A DNA stretch of 64,000 bases from Balaenoptera acutorostrata (GCF_949987535.1 NC_080080.1:60610668-60674667); one strand, 5' to 3'. Counted from the first letter of the stretch, positions 45,630 to 59,278 are shown. Program-made: numbers and translations. Notes: generated by a model from the letters alone, not told the origin.

Positions 45630-48355
45630 TAAAGAAGTTGGACATGTGGCAGTATAAAATCAATCAATTGGAGGAGGATCAATAAATTCCTCCACACGAG
45701 AATATTGAAATACGGGAATTTGGGATGGCTTCCAGTAGAAGAATGTTGACTAGGGGACAGTTAATGATGAATAGTGGTAGCTAAATCTTTGTGTTTAACA
45801 GGGCTTAACAGGATTCATTTTTTAGCCAGGGGAAAACACTGAGACTTGGGTAAAATTGGTCAGAGAAGAGAGAGCTGCATTTATGATTTCTTTGGTTTCT
45901 GATATGTCTAATGTTAGAATCATGAAAATAGAGGGATCTTTGCCCATATCTCAAACTACTTCTAAACATAGATTATTCTTATGAAATCTCTGGATTATAA
46001 TAAATAATCACACATTGAATTATTTTGGGGCAGACACCACCGATAGTCACTAAAATATAAAATATCCCTTCTTTGTTGGCCTTTGTGCAGTTGAACTGGA
46101 AAAGCAGGATTCCAAGGTGTCAAAAATCCCTTCTAACCTTAGAATTTAATTATTTCAACCAGTGTAATATTCTAAGCTATTTTTTTTAGGATATAAAAAT
46201 GAGCCTTCCCTAAACAGGACAACTGTTCAGGATATTTTCATATATAGAAAGTTTAAAATTCAACTCCATGGAAACTCCAGTTCCTTATCTATGGATCTGA
46301 GCTTCACAATGAAAACTGCATGGGAATATTTTGGTTACCAGAGGGCAGAGTTGCACTGTGGATTTACTTGTCACAGAACTTGAAAAAGGATAACTGCTCA
46401 ATAGGGGTACTCTATAATTAATCTTAGAAATGATTCCTTATTTTCCATTTGTACTAAGGTTGGGGCCTATTTTTCAGAGCCCTTTGAAGAGAGTCCTATA
46501 GTTTTTATCTTCCATGAACATTTGAAAATTTTCTGACTTCTTGGCCTTGTATAATATTGGATTTCTCCTATAGCAGACACATTTGTGTTTGAATAGGACA
46601 GATAATTAATTAGGATACTTCAAAGTAAGTGTACCTTATTAGTAAATGGGCAAAAGGGCTCGCTTCCAACTAGTCTCACACTTTTTTAATAAATAAAAAA
46701 ATAAGTTGATTCAGACAAAGAAGTATGAAAACTAAAGGCTTATTAGATTTTAATGTAATGCAGATATAGCCTGCAGGGGCTAACTATTTTAGAGGACACA
46801 TGAAATTTCAATACTTATCTTCGAGGTGCCATTTTGAATTCCTTTCCACTTACTTTAAAGCATTTCAGGTCTGTTTCTGCTTTAAAAATTTAGGTCAAAA
46901 TAATTTCACATGAAATTAATTTTCCTTACCCACAGGAGACCCACAGTAGCTCAAACACAGTTAGAAATTAACAGGAACCTGTTTTTCTAGTATTCTATTC
47001 ATTACAGATACAGATAGTTTTCATAAACCTGATGTGAAAGTCTACAGATTAAAGTTTTATGTTCTGTTCTTCAAGATTTTTCTTGTTAGTGCTCAAATGT
47101 AACTGCAGTGAAAGTTTTAGTAGACAGTGACTATAGTTTCAGAAATCAAAGCTGTTTCCTGCCCAATTATAATGTTCAAGTAACTATTGTTCCCTCCAAT
47201 GGACCATGTCTGTTCTTTTGTAAGAACTCGGTGATGATGTAAATGATCAGTGTGTTTCAATTCTTCTAATCTGACAGTAGAAATTACTCAGGCTGTGATT
47301 CAAATTGTGGCAAACTCATTTAGTTCCAAAAGGAATCTTGAATTATGTTATCCTTGTAGAATGTTTCTTTATCTTTGTTTACAGGAGGTATGTGCCACCC
47401 ATCACTAACATCACTAACAGGAGATTTTCTGTACTTGAATGCATTTGAAAGTTAATTTTAATTTGCTTATACTGCAGAAATGAGAAAGAATACATTTTTA
47501 CACAGTACAAGGAATCAGAAGCTGATGACTGATGATGACTTTCTCCACTGTAAACTTATGTAACCTCCATTTGCATTCCTATATATGACGCTTTAAGTGG
47601 AAAGCCTTTATACGCTGTACCGTTAAAATATTGCATATAAGCTATTGTATAAATAACCTAAAATGTTACCAACAAACTGTCAGCGCTATGAGTTTCTTCT
47701 GAGTCTTTCTTTCCTCCTTTATCTTTCTTTAAGATCTATAACCTGAAATTAAGCAGGGGGAAGGGAGAGGGGAGTACTGGTCAATGCTGTGTCATATTCA
47801 GTAAATTAGAATTTTATTATGGACATTATTTAAAATTGAGTGTTTCTGTAAAGAGTCTTTCAAACTTATTTTTTTATATATTAAGAAGCTATAATACCAG
47901 TGTTTTGATACCAGAAATGATCATGGTTTTATGATTATGATTACAATCACTGTTTCTTTGGAATGGTATTCATTTGATGGAAAAGTATGAGTTTACAAGA
48001 AGTAGTTTTGTGTATATCCATATATATTTCATTGAAGCCATTTTCTTTAATGTTTTGAGAGTGCCAAATTATTCAACAAACTTCACAGATCTCAAAATGC
48101 TTACACTATCTTTTGTCTTCCGTTTATTCTATGTTTTGAGGGCTGTTGACAGTAAAATAGAAAATACTGATACATGCTACAGTGGCTTGGCTCAGGAACC
48201 AAACATTTAAATTCACATATAATATCTAAAATTGATACCTTTGCTCCCCCACTCGCAGTGTGTTTCTGAAATAGTCTCAGAAAAGATGGTGTCCTTTGGA
48301 AATGTTTTTTGTTATTTTTTCTTCAGCTTTGTTTTAATAGATTCTCTTATAGCCA
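45630..48355. other. Unassigned interval
   Basis: No gene or repeat recognised; balanced unique sequence, including the repeat-free stretch 46900-47700. Confidence 0.4.
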
Positions 48356-48360
48356 GTTTG

Positions 48361-48407
<47 letters not shown>

Positions 48408-48465
48408 TACACATATACATATACATATATATAAATGTGTGTGTGGGTATATATATACACACACT
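48361..48465. repeat. (AT)n/(AC)n compound microsatellite
   Basis: About 19 AT units from 48363, then TACATATACACATA-like and TGTGTG-containing imperfect repeats. Confidence 0.95.
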
Positions 48466-48659
48466 CTAATTTTGCAACTATTTGTTCTGCAGGTTTAATC
48501 ACTTACCGTAGTTAATAAATTCTGTTTTTCAAATGAAAGGGCTGGATATCTAAAGAATTTTAGGACCTTAAGTGACATTTTCAGTTTTTCCAATGCTCCA
48601 AATAATGATTGATATTTCTTTATTATTCCTTTAACAAGTAATTATCTGATTTTTTTTTT

Positions 48660-48780
48660 TTTTTCAATATCCATTTGACAAATCTGATTACACTTCTAAA
48701 TGTATGAGGACCCTCGTAGGTTCTGGGTACACAGCAGTGAACACACAGATCAGCTCTCTCCTGTCCTAGAGTTTATCTCT
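48660..48780 (-). mobile_element. L2 3' fragment
   Basis: TCGTAGGTTCTGGGTACACA, GCAGTGAACACACAGATCAG and CTGTCCTAGAGTTTAT match the antisense L2 3' region. Confidence 0.6.
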
Positions 48781-49680
48781 CATCTCTCTCCTTCTCTCTC
48801 TCTTCCTTAAATTCTAGCTTGCAACATTTGAATTTCTAGTTTTAGTTATTTGGATATTTGTGTTGTCTATTTTAAAATTTTTATTTGATAAATATCAAAC
48901 ATGACACAGCCATAGCTGTTGAATAATCTTACTTACATTAACAATTTTTTACAAGGAGCAGATGTTTTTCCCTTTCTATTTGCTATAGAAAAGCCTTTCA
49001 CTCTCCCATCATAGGTTCTCCATCCCTTTCAATTTGAAATTCTCTCTAACAGATAAAACAACCAAATGAATACTCCCTTTTAAGATGATCTCATCAAGTA
49101 GGTGAAAATTCCTGGCGTATCACTGAATGAAAGTTATTTTTCTCTTTAATTTACTTGGAGGGTTTTAGCTATAGCAACTAGTCATTTGTCCTAATTCTGC
49201 TCCCTAGAGTCATACAGAGAAAAGACATTATTTTATCCATATATAAATTATTCACACATTTTAAGAGTCTTTTCTTCCAACTAAACTTCCCTAAATCCTT
49301 CCAACATTCCTTAAACTCTGTAATAAAGCATTTCCTCACCAGTCACAGATAACATGCATCTGATGGGACTTTAGTTTGTCCATGTCAATGTGGTGTCAAT
49401 CACTTGAATAAAATATTCTAGAAGTGATCTGACTTGTACAATGTGAAACAAAGTTATCACTTATCATACTCTGACCATTGGATGTCTTTGCGGGTCACCC
49501 TAGAATAGTCACTTTTTAAATAAGCTAAATAAGTCGTTGACACCTTTTGAACTTATGGTCAACTAATGATCCTAAGTTCTTTTTTATTTAAGTTTCTCTG
49601 AAGACTCTTCTTTCCCATCCTTTACATGTACAATTAGCTAGTAAAATAAAGACTGTTTTACACATACTCTATTTCAGTTC
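48781..49680. other. Unassigned interval
   Basis: AT-rich; a short CTCTCTC run at about 48781-48802 only. Confidence 0.4.
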
Positions 49681-49684
49681 TTTA

Positions 49685-50090
49685 TTAATCAACTCAATAT
49701 GTATATATTTATTGAACATCTACTATGTGTCAGCTAATATATTCCAGGTAATTCTCTAGATATAGAAGTTGCAAAGAAAATTAAGACAGAGTCATGCCCA
49801 GTGGAACTCACATGCATATCCATGTAAAGAGCTAAAGTTAGATGTTCACTTTATATCTCAAAGGCCGCAACAAAGCCTGACCTGCCTTTGAGTGTTTGAG
49901 AAGATTTGGACTGAGCCCAGAGTAAAAGGTATAAGGTGGTCAACCAAAAAGTATGGTGAGTGAAGGAGCAGCTAGTCAGAGGATGGAGTGTGAACAAAGG
50001 TAGAAAGGGAAGTTTAAAAGGAGTGTGGCTTAGGGTCCATGGCTATTGATCTAGAGGGAATGAGGTTGCAGGATAGATGAGTCCAGAGGG
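49685..50090 (-). mobile_element. L2 LINE fragment
   Basis: Antisense L2: TATTTATTGAACATCTACTA, TGTGTCAGCTAATATATTCC, CAGTGGAACTCACATGC, then GGATGGAGTGTGAACAAAGG further on. The right boundary is uncertain. Confidence 0.5.
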
Positions 50091-52800
50091 GGGAGGGGCT
50101 TCAGTGACTAAATAAATAAGTAAAGAAATAGTTTATATTTACCTGTAGAAGATAGTAAGCTAAAAAGAATTTTAGGTTATGGAGACATTATTTAGGCTTT
50201 CAGGATGTTTTATGCAGATTAGAGTACCGAATGAAGTGTGTGTTTAGGGGGGAAAACTAATGATTGAGAAACCATTTTATAATTTGGATAAGAGATGATG
50301 AAGGCCTGAAGTAAGCTATTGGTTGTATTTAATTACACCTTTTCTTCATGTTAAACATATGAAATTGATGAAGATATTTCAATTATTTACTCCCCTCTAA
50401 CACCTCCCAGCTGGAAGCAGAAATATCATTCTAGGCTGACTATTTATCAGTATCTTTGTTTTGATATAGCTAAAAATCCACCCAAATTATCATTTTGCTC
50501 ATATTTCTCCATTTTATTTATAAAGAGGTAATACAGTTGTACAATTGTTCTTAGTTCAAGTATTTATTTCTTTATAATTTCATAAAAGGTAACTTTAATT
50601 TCCATTGGAAAAAGTAGGCTTGAATGATTATACCAACAAGTAACCTTTAAACATAAAATGAAAAATTGTTTACAATATGTCTGTATGTGTGTACACGTAC
50701 ACATACATATACATTATATATACACATGCATTATATATCTTCCACACATATTGAAATGATTCAACTTTTACTTAAACTTTAAAAGGAATATTATTTCCTA
50801 CAGTATACTTTTGGTTTGTTTAATCTTTGGAGAGTCTTGTCAAAACCAAATTACGAGACTTGCTCACTTATTGATATTTCATTAAAATTCATAGTTCTGA
50901 ATTTATTTTAGCCTGTGAAAGGACCAATTCCTTATTGACAATAGTATCAAATAAAACCACAACCCAAATATCACCTACATTCACTCCAAGTTATGTTTCA
51001 AAAATTGTTTCATGGCATTTGGCAATTTTAAATGGCAATACAAAGCTTTTTGTTTCAAAAAGAATGAATCTTTTCAATTGAACTATATAAAGCCAATGTA
51101 GTAAAACCTTAGAAGGTTTATACTTTTATATTCCAAATCTGAACTCAGAACAGACTTCCAAAAAGTTTTACAGAAATCAGACTTTTGCTGTTACGTCACA
51201 AAAAATATCATGAACATGCAAATGAGTTCTTTCTTATAACAAGATTATATAAATAGAGTTGATGGATTTTTTTTTGCTTCTTAACCTTTGTTTTGTTTCT
51301 GCCTCTTATTTATTCTTAACCATCTCTCTGTCTTCTGTTCTTTGTCTGTCTTTTCTTTGTGTCTCTCTCCATATTTTCTCCCTATTATTATACTTTCTTC
51401 TTTCTTTTTTTCTCAGGGCATCCTCCAGGCCCATGCCACTATGGACACTTCCAAGTCTCTTTGTTCCCCTAGCAGTCTGTTAATATGCCTATTTTCTTTT
51501 GTTTTTAATATTTGCTTCTCAGTTCTTATCTTTCTTCACTTGGGTCTTTCTAACTTGAATTTAAAATTTTATTTCTCTTCTTATTCCTCTGTTGCTTCTC
51601 TGTCTCCTTTTCTATGGATTCTTCTTATGTGTGTTTTCCCTTATGGATATATTTTTTCCCCTGACTTCCTATTTGGTTCTTTCTCAGCTTTCCCTTATTT
51701 TAACTTTTTAATTCCCTCTCTGATTCCACTGATGTGTTCCACATTTGCCACCCTGATTCTTCAATTTTTTTTCTCATTTTTCTCCTTTATATCTTATCAT
51801 CCAGTTAGCAAGTCAGAGCAACAATGCAATAATAAAATAATTTCAAGTATCATTTCACTGAGAATAGCATGAGAGTATTCATTTTTCATTGTATTGTTTT
51901 TATCTGATGAACTTCAATAGATGCATTCGAAGTATTCTTTCTCGCCTTTTTAACAAATGCACAATTTATTCAATTGTTTTAAAATTATAATATGTGCTGT
52001 ATATCCTGTTCATCTTTCCCTAACTACCTTGAGAAACTTAACTCTTTACTTAGAAGACAGAAATGATATTAGTGACAAAGTTCAGAAACTGAATTCAGAC
52101 TGCTCTTTGATGGAATTGATTTATAGTTTTTTCTTCTCTTTTCTTTCTTTCTTTCTTTTTTTTTTCTTTTGTCTGTGTGATTCAGGGAAATCTTAACCCA
52201 AACCACATGTTTCGTGCATGCACCAAGCCACTCACGCCTTATTGGTAGGTGCTCTGAATTTCTCAGACCCGGTGAGGGGAAAGATGATGCTGATCCCCGT
52301 CATGATAGAACATTTATTAAGCTTATTCCAGCATGTAATGCTACTTTACGCCTGTCAGAGAAATATTACCTAGGAAACTATTACTTATGAAAAAGAAGCA
52401 ACATTATTGTCTTTTTGCTCCTGTAAATTAGAGCACTCCATTAATCCTGCCTTCATTAACAGGTCAGGCATTTGGTATTGCACAATGTTCCAAATACATA
52501 GCAGTATGTTTAATACAGCTTCTCTGATGAACTATCGGGTGTTCGTGCCCACCAAGATTGAAAATACTATATGGCTGACATGCCATACAATGGTTTGGGA
52601 AGTGTGGGTATTGCTTTTGCAGTCTTGTGACAGAAATACTGACTTCTAGTCTTGCAGATGGTTGTTAGTGCCTGAGGGAGGCAGATTTTCCATTTTCTTA
52701 TGCTGTGCTGCATCACAAAGCACCGTCCTTGAATATTGCTGTAATGATCACTGGTCTTGCTTTACCTTGCTTTTATGTTAAAGTAAGTTATCAAAATAAA
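50091..52800. other. Unassigned interval, pyrimidine-rich 51260-51800
   Basis: A long T/C-rich stretch at 51260-51800 keeps a 194-codon frame open (51288-51872) through lack of purines rather than coding selection: the product is almost all F, S, L, C and I. No gene supported. Confidence 0.45.
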
Positions 52801-52802
52801 TG

Positions 52803-52828
52803 AATAGATAGATAGATAGATAGATAAA
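52803..52828. repeat. (GATA)n microsatellite
   Basis: Five to six GATA units followed by variant AATA/GTAG units. Confidence 0.9.
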
Positions 52829-52865
52829 TAAGTAGGTAAATGCTGTCATACAAAAATAGAAAGGA

Positions 52866-53063
52866 TTTCCTCTTCCTGCCTCAAAAAATGGAAAAATGTG
52901 TAGGTGAAGAAGGGTAAACAAAAAATTCATATTAGTTTCATTTTCTGTAGAACGTTTTTTTGTTTTTCCTCTTCTTGCCTCAAAAAATGGAAAAATATGT
53001 AGGTGAAAAAGGGTAAATTAAATATATATATTAGTTTCATTTTCTATACAACATTTTTTGTTT
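52866..53063. repeat. Two-copy tandem duplication, 99-bp unit
   Basis: Copy 1 (52866-52964) and copy 2 (52965 to about 53063) both start TTTCCTCTTC and contain CTCAAAAAATGGAAAAAT, TTAGTTTCATTTTCT and a T-rich end (TTTTTTGTTTTT). Visible differences suggest roughly 10 percent divergence. The repeat class of the unit is unknown. Confidence 0.93.
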
Positions 53064-53224
53064 TTAATTGTGAAAAATTGAGTTCAACTATTAGGACATT
53101 TTTAGTGAGAATTTAAATACATAGATGTTTATAAAAGCTTATACTTATCTGTGTCTATATCTATATCTATTTACCTGTCTATGTATTTTCTGAAATAAAG
53201 AACAGTATGTTTTGACATTAGGAA

Positions 53225-53233
53225 ATACACACA

Positions 53234-53268
<35 letters not shown>
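53225..53268. repeat. (CA)n microsatellite
   Basis: About 20 CA units with one AA interruption near the left end. Confidence 0.95.
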
Positions 53269-53269
<1 letters not shown>

Positions 53270-53270
<1 letters not shown>

Positions 53271-56200
53271 GACTATGGATTGAAAGACATTGAGTAATGC
53301 TTAAAGAAAAACATGCATCCTGAATAACATAGAGTTTTAAAAATTAAAAAAAAAAAATACTCCTTGTTCTACCAAATAAAATAGACTAGATAAATGAATA
53401 TTACTTTCAGAAACTGCATGTTGATATTAAAACTTTATAACTTCTGAAAATAAAAAAAAAAATGAGACCTTTTAGTTTTAGAAGTGAAATCTGTAGTCAT
53501 ACACAGTGCTTGCCCATTCACACAGAAAAAAAGATAATAATACAATTCTCTTCACAGATGATACAAAAACAAAATGAAAGAAGTTTCTTTGTTGTAAAAA
53601 CAGAGTAAGACATTTACTTAAAATTTTTCGTCTCTCTAAATATACCAAAATTTCTTAATGTTATTCGTTAAACACTTGCTTTACATTTGGCTAGCTAAAT
53701 AACATTTGACAGTTATTGAGTTGAGTAATTGCTTATTGAAGAGCGATTATTTTATAACCATAATTTTGGAAGAAAAAGCAATGAAAAGTCATCAAAATAC
53801 AACATTGAAAATAGGAATGTTTTATTTGGGATGCTATGATAATTTACCCCTTCATGTGTGTACTGCAAAAACCCACAAAATTGCTACTAACTGTTATGTT
53901 TTCCAGAACCAAAAGAAACTGCAAGTTAAGCTCAAACTGAATTGAGATGGAGATATACAACGTTATAGAGATGTACGGGCAACAATTCATTGCAGGATCA
54001 AATCCCTCACTGTGTGCTAACACTAAAGATACAGTAAGATATATCTATTTCATTTTGTTTTTTAAAATTTTGACTTAGATATTCTATCCTGGTCTGTTGG
54101 CATCTTAGTTAAAGTTATTGCATTCAACCTAGTTTCACACTTTAATATCATGGTTCAATTTCTAAGATCATTGTTTTGAGAAAACGAACTAATTTTAACA
54201 ATTAAATACTCTTTCACTGGTCATGTTATTATTGAAGCTAGAAAATCTTTCAGCTATAAATAGTATTAATCATGTGACTAAAAATGTAGAGCCTCCTTTT
54301 TCTGAAATGTTGTACAATAGAAATTTTAATTCTTAAATATGACTTTAGGAAATATGGCTTCTTCTGCACATGGAATACTTATTAGTAAGAGAAATACTGA
54401 GTATGAGGTTTAATGATTAGGAAATGAATCCTTTGTGCCTCTATTTCTTCTTTGTAAATTAATTCTCACCTATCTCTTACCTTAGATATTTGTTTTCTTA
54501 AATAACAGCACTATGGTTAGATTTTCTATTTTTAAATAGAAATATTTCATTTGTATTACATATTCATTCAATGAGTGTTTCTCTGTATTCAAAGAAAAAA
54601 TTAGAAAAATTTACAGAAACTAAAATATTGTATTCCAAACCATAGCCACATGATGATAATGGAAGTACCTATGAGAATATATTCCTAAACATGAAACATT
54701 TATGAATTTTTATAGAAATATTTCATTTTTTAAGAAGAAGTACCTATTTATAACAAACCTATATTGGAAAATGGGTGTGATACGTATGAAACCGTTTTTT
54801 ATCACTTAGCTTTATTTTTATTTAAAAGGTATTCTCTTAAAGCATGTTTTATCTTTAAAAAGCTGTAATTTAAAGCGTTGCTATTTTACCCTCTCCCCAT
54901 CCCCAACCTACTAGAACTCCAAAAATTCTTTTGAGAAGAGAGGAAAAAAAGGCAATGTAATTGAACATCTGGAATTTTCAGTGATTTGAAATATTGTCTT
55001 ACTTGTTGAAGAATACTGAGGAAGCAGAAATGGGGTGGGTCGAAGATGGTTAAAATAGGAGTCACTCGTGGCTCTCAGGTTGTGTTTGATACAAGATATG
55101 CTATATTTAGTAATACATTCTGCACTGGGGTGCCACTTAAGTCCTACACTACACTGTAACTTTAACAAAGCATTGTTCCCTCCACAGATTTGTGAGGGGA
55201 AATGACACTGACTCACTTTCTTGGCTTTGATGTCTCCAGTAGCAACTTATCCTGGTGTGTTAAACGTGAAGGTAAACCATTAAAAGAGGGCACACCAGAG
55301 GTTTAGTTTCACAAACTCATTATTTTTCCTTTTCTTTTCCAACTCCTTCCCTCTTTCTTTATTTTTTTAAGAGGAAAACTAGTTTTTAGTAGCTAGACAT
55401 GAAAGAAGCACAAAATGAGAATTTAAAATGATAAAGCCTGAATGGAATTTGTATCATTTCCTTTTCTAGCTGTAGCCTTTGTCACTACAATACAAATGTC
55501 ATGGAAGTAAGAATAAAACATCTCACGCATTAGGATTGAATGATAGCTCATTCATATGACAATGGCTGGGCTGAGGACAGAACACTGCTCAGAATGTAGC
55601 CATTCTTGTGGCAAAGATTATGACAAGGAGAGATGGTGCAATATTAACAAATTCTTGGACCCTTATAAAGAAATCTTATGATTCTCTCTAATGTTAGCCT
55701 TTGTATTATATTAGCTAAAAAGTAAAAAAGGCGGGGGAGGGGGGCAGGGTCCAGGATGGGTTGGGATGAGAGGGAATCCTTCCTTAAGTCCACATCAAAT
55801 TTGTTCTGTTTGAGACTTACCAAATTAGCCTGCTTGGGAAGGTCTCTGTTTCTACCAGTAGATGTCACTGCAAGCAACAGAAATACCGCAGGGGTAAGGA
55901 GAGCTATTATTGGGATGATAGAGCCCTAAAGGACACAATGAAAGGAAAAAGGAGAGCATATCAGTGGTAAATTCTGTCTGAAACAACAAAAGCTCCAGAT
56001 GATTTGGGTTTTAATTTGATCTGATTCGTCCTTGCCATTATGACAGGAATGTCTAATGAGGTTCTGTATAGTGTGGCTTTAGAGCAGAAGCTATTAGGAC
56101 CTGCTGCCCCTTTCTTTCTGTCCCCTCCTGGATTCCTTGGGCCCAGTGCTCCTTTGGCGAGTAGCTGGGATTGCTATTTAACCCTTGCTTGGGCTTTGCC

Positions 56201-57685
56201 TCGCTCTGTAATCTGGGTTTAAACTGCAGATGAAAGGGATTTCATGGGAGGAGTTGTGTATGGTTCTCATTGCTACTATTTCAGAGCTGTGAGTCGCATT
56301 GGATGGGGGATGCCCGATGCAGGACAGTCTCTCTTACTTCTCCCTCTTGTTCTCTTCCACAGGGGTGAAAGCAAGTGGTGGTTTTTAAAATATTCTTTTT
56401 TCTTTTGCCCATCTCAAATGCACATGTCTGAGCATTATGATGAGAGTGTGTGTGTGTGTGTGTGTGAGCGTGCATGCCCATATTCTGACATTTTGTTCCA
56501 TCTGGCAATTTTTGCAGACCATGTATAAGTCAGCCTCTGGTGAGCAGTTTCAGCTTGAAATTTAAGTGCCACAAAAAAGCACATTTTTTCTCAGCCAAGA
56601 ACCTCGAACAGGTTCACATGTGCACTCGTGGTTCTATGTCAGTTCACCCGGGGTTGAATTGCATAGTTTCAGAGAAGATCTCAGATTAGAAGAGTTTATT
56701 GTGGTTATTTTGCCTTCCTCTGGACAACACCATACCCTTTCCTTCCATGCATTCTGCAGGCCCCCTCAAATGTCTTCTTTTTGACGAAATCAAGTGGGAT
56801 CAAGGCATGAGTAATTTCAAACCTGTCTGAATCTCCATTTCCTCATCTTTTCTCTAATTGATCCGTAATGGATGTGCCTATCTCGATGACTGTGGCCTAA
56901 TTAATGAGAGCCAGGTGTACACTGCCCTGATCGCTAAGGCTCTCTGGATCCTGCTTAGGATGGCAATACTGTCGTCCATTCTAACTTAAAGGACTGACTT
57001 TTAGCATTGACTGAAGTTCAGATAACCTGGGGTGATATGTTTAGCTTGTCCTGAAGCTTGTCCTAAGAGTGTTCTGGCTTTTTCTGTGTCCCTTGAAGTA
57101 CTGGTAAAGGTGACAGCCTCACAGATCTCTTTTGTTCCAGTCTAAAAAAAAATCAGTCAGATTTCCATTAGTCCTCATGGCTCTTTTGAACACCAGGCTT
57201 TTATTTTACACTTAAAAGAAAATCTGTCAAGTATTTTGGTCACCAAGTATATCCTACCTACAAATGTCAGATGGTGATGATTAGATCCTCTATACTAGAC
57301 ATCATTTGAAAAAAAAAAATCCAGTTTTCTGTCACTAGTAATTTCCATGCCTTTAAAATAATGATCATTATTTGCAATACTTAAAATATTTTATAGGCTG
57401 CTTGGACTGAGCTATGAAAAAAGATTGGATGGTAGGGATATGTAATGCTGAGATCCTCTATGGGAAGAATAAGAACAAATGAAAGGTAAACAAAGCTATT
57501 GTGTTTTCTCTTAAAAAGTGTAGGTGAAAAATATAGAACGGTAGATTAAGCTATTTTCTTCCAGCTGCAAAAGGATAGAGCAGATTGAGAATCATTTTCA
57601 TCTGAATACAAAGTTTACTATAAATTATAAGAAAAAAAATACATATTATTAAGCTAAATGTGATGTTGTCCCTTTAAATGTTCTA
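53270..57685. other. Unassigned interval, no gene recognised
   Basis: 53.3-55.9 kb is AT-rich with A-runs. 55.9-57.1 kb is closer to balanced composition and lacks recognisable repeats except (GT)n at 56446-56466. ORFs of 60-101 codons occur on both strands without domains. Confidence 0.4.
56446..56466. repeat. (GT)n microsatellite
   Basis: About ten GT units. Confidence 0.9.
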
Positions 57686-57689
57686 TCCT

Positions 57690-58930
57690 TTGCATTTTGC
57701 TTGTCTCCCTGGCTCTTAAGATCGTCTGATCCTCTTTTCTGGAATTCTTTCAATTAGTTTTGGATCTGTCACCCTAAATTCTCTGAAATTGCTTATTCGA
57801 AGAGATTTCAATATTTACTCTGATGACGTTTTGTGATTCTCAACACATAGGAATTCTTAGTAGTTTTGAATTTACTTTGTATCCTTTAGTCCATATAAAT
57901 CTGGCAATCAGGATTTCTCTCAGTTTAATTTGCTTTCTGTTGAGGATTTAAATGATATTATCCTGAAGCTTTAGCCAACCACTTACAGTCCCTAATCCTT
58001 GGCCTTCCTCACTGGTGAAAGGCTGTTCTCAGTTTTCTTGGTTCAGTTTAACCCTCCTAGTTAATCTCTGACTTCTGGTAAATTGCCATCATGTTTAAAA
58101 TCTGCAATTGTAACTCTTTTCTTAAAAAAAAAAAAAATCCTGCTCACAAAGGGCAATATGACGAACTTATATCACCTTATTTTTTTCTTAATTTAACTAA
58201 GAGCAGTGGAAGAAAGTCGCTGCCGATCAGCTCTAGGAGTATCTTAACTGTCATCAGATCTAGAATGAATTTCAGTCAGGATTTTTGTCCTTTCGTAGCA
58301 CATAAATTGCACTTCTTAATGTTAGAACCAGTCTGACGGTCTCACTGACACTCTCAGGCTCTTTATAGAGCTGCTGCGCTTAGGCCTTTTGGCTGGGTGG
58401 CTCTTGCCTTCCAAGAGGAAATTTATTAAAATGCATTTCAGTCCTACAAAGGTCTCTCTGGCACTGTCTGTTGCTTTTGTTTCTCATTTAATTCCAGGTT
58501 TCTTCAGTCAGGACTCATCAAACAGATTATTGGCCCTTGCATAATAAGGTGCCTTCAGGGTTAGATCCAAGTGCTGTAGAGATTTATACATTAACACGCA
58601 CACAGCTCTGGAAGACACACTCTACTCAGCTCTATCCACGTAGATGACGTGCAGATCATTCGCTCCACTTCAAGAAATATTCTACAAGTTCTTTTCAGTG
58701 GATCTGTTTATTTGGCTGGCTGACTTACTGTGGGGAAATCGCCAAAAGTTTTCTAAAATTGAATCCAGATAAGACAGAATTCCTTTTGATTGGATCTTAT
58801 CCCTAGGTCGATCAACACTCTTCCATCACGCTGAAAGTTGGCAATTCACTCATAGCACTGGTCCCAAAGGGGAAAACCTTGGTTTTATGCTTGACTCTAC
58901 TCTGTCATTTATGAATCGTGTAAACATAAA
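57690..58930 (+). mobile_element. CR1/L2-clade LINE relic with RT motifs
   Basis: Translation in pieces recovers, in LINE order: an endonuclease-like RDFNIYSDD (57801 onward); a VPQGS-like block near 58548-58590 visible at DNA level; SSIHVDDVQII (58631 onward, with catalytic HVDD at 58637-58648 for the usual YADD); FLKLNPDKTEFLLIGSY, open over 17 codons at 58750-58800; and NLGFMLDSTLSFMNRVN near 58878-58928. Spacing between the RT motifs is near normal. Frameshifts separate the blocks, so it is not a gene. The clade is CR1/L2-like by these motifs. The degree of protein-level preservation is unusual for such an old LINE in a mammal. Confidence 0.78.
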
Positions 58931-58934
58931 TATT

Positions 58935-59278
58935 AAACTGTCATATTTTCCTTTGAAAAATACAGCAGGGATAAAGTAAATAATATCTATTTAATATTTG
59001 GAAGTGTTACTTTCTGATTACCTATTTTCACGTGGCTTGCTGAAAGTCCTGATTAATTGGATGGATTGAGCAATAACTTTCTAAATGTATACATTTCAAT
59101 GCTTATTTCAGGGAAGCTAAGCAATATTTTATCTCCTGAAAAATGGCATATTGAACTTGACTCTGTCTCTCAATGTGTCTGAGAGAGGAATGGATTTAGA
59201 GATTCCTGAGTGACAAAGTTCTTACTCTGCCCTGGTTTAGTTACCTAAATAACTACAAAATAAAATGCAGAGTGGCAC
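58935..59278. other. Unassigned interval
   Basis: AT-rich unique sequence between the LINE relic and the SINE. Confidence 0.4.

Noticed and set aside
51385..51480. Strong splice acceptor-like TTTCTTTTTTTCTCAG
   Set aside because: It lies in a pyrimidine-rich stretch where such matches are expected and no paired donor or sensible exon follows.
51288..51872. 194-codon open frame on the plus strand
   Set aside because: The DNA is strongly pyrimidine-rich, so stops are rare. The product is almost entirely F, S, L, I and C with no domain, and there is no promoter or conserved start.
52866..53063. Repeat-spacer array resembling CRISPR
   Set aside because: The copies are directly adjacent with no spacers, and the genome is mammalian.
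56499..56533. Possible 22-bp exon between TTTTTGCAG and GTGAGC
   Set aside because: Weak pyrimidine tract and very small size; most likely chance.
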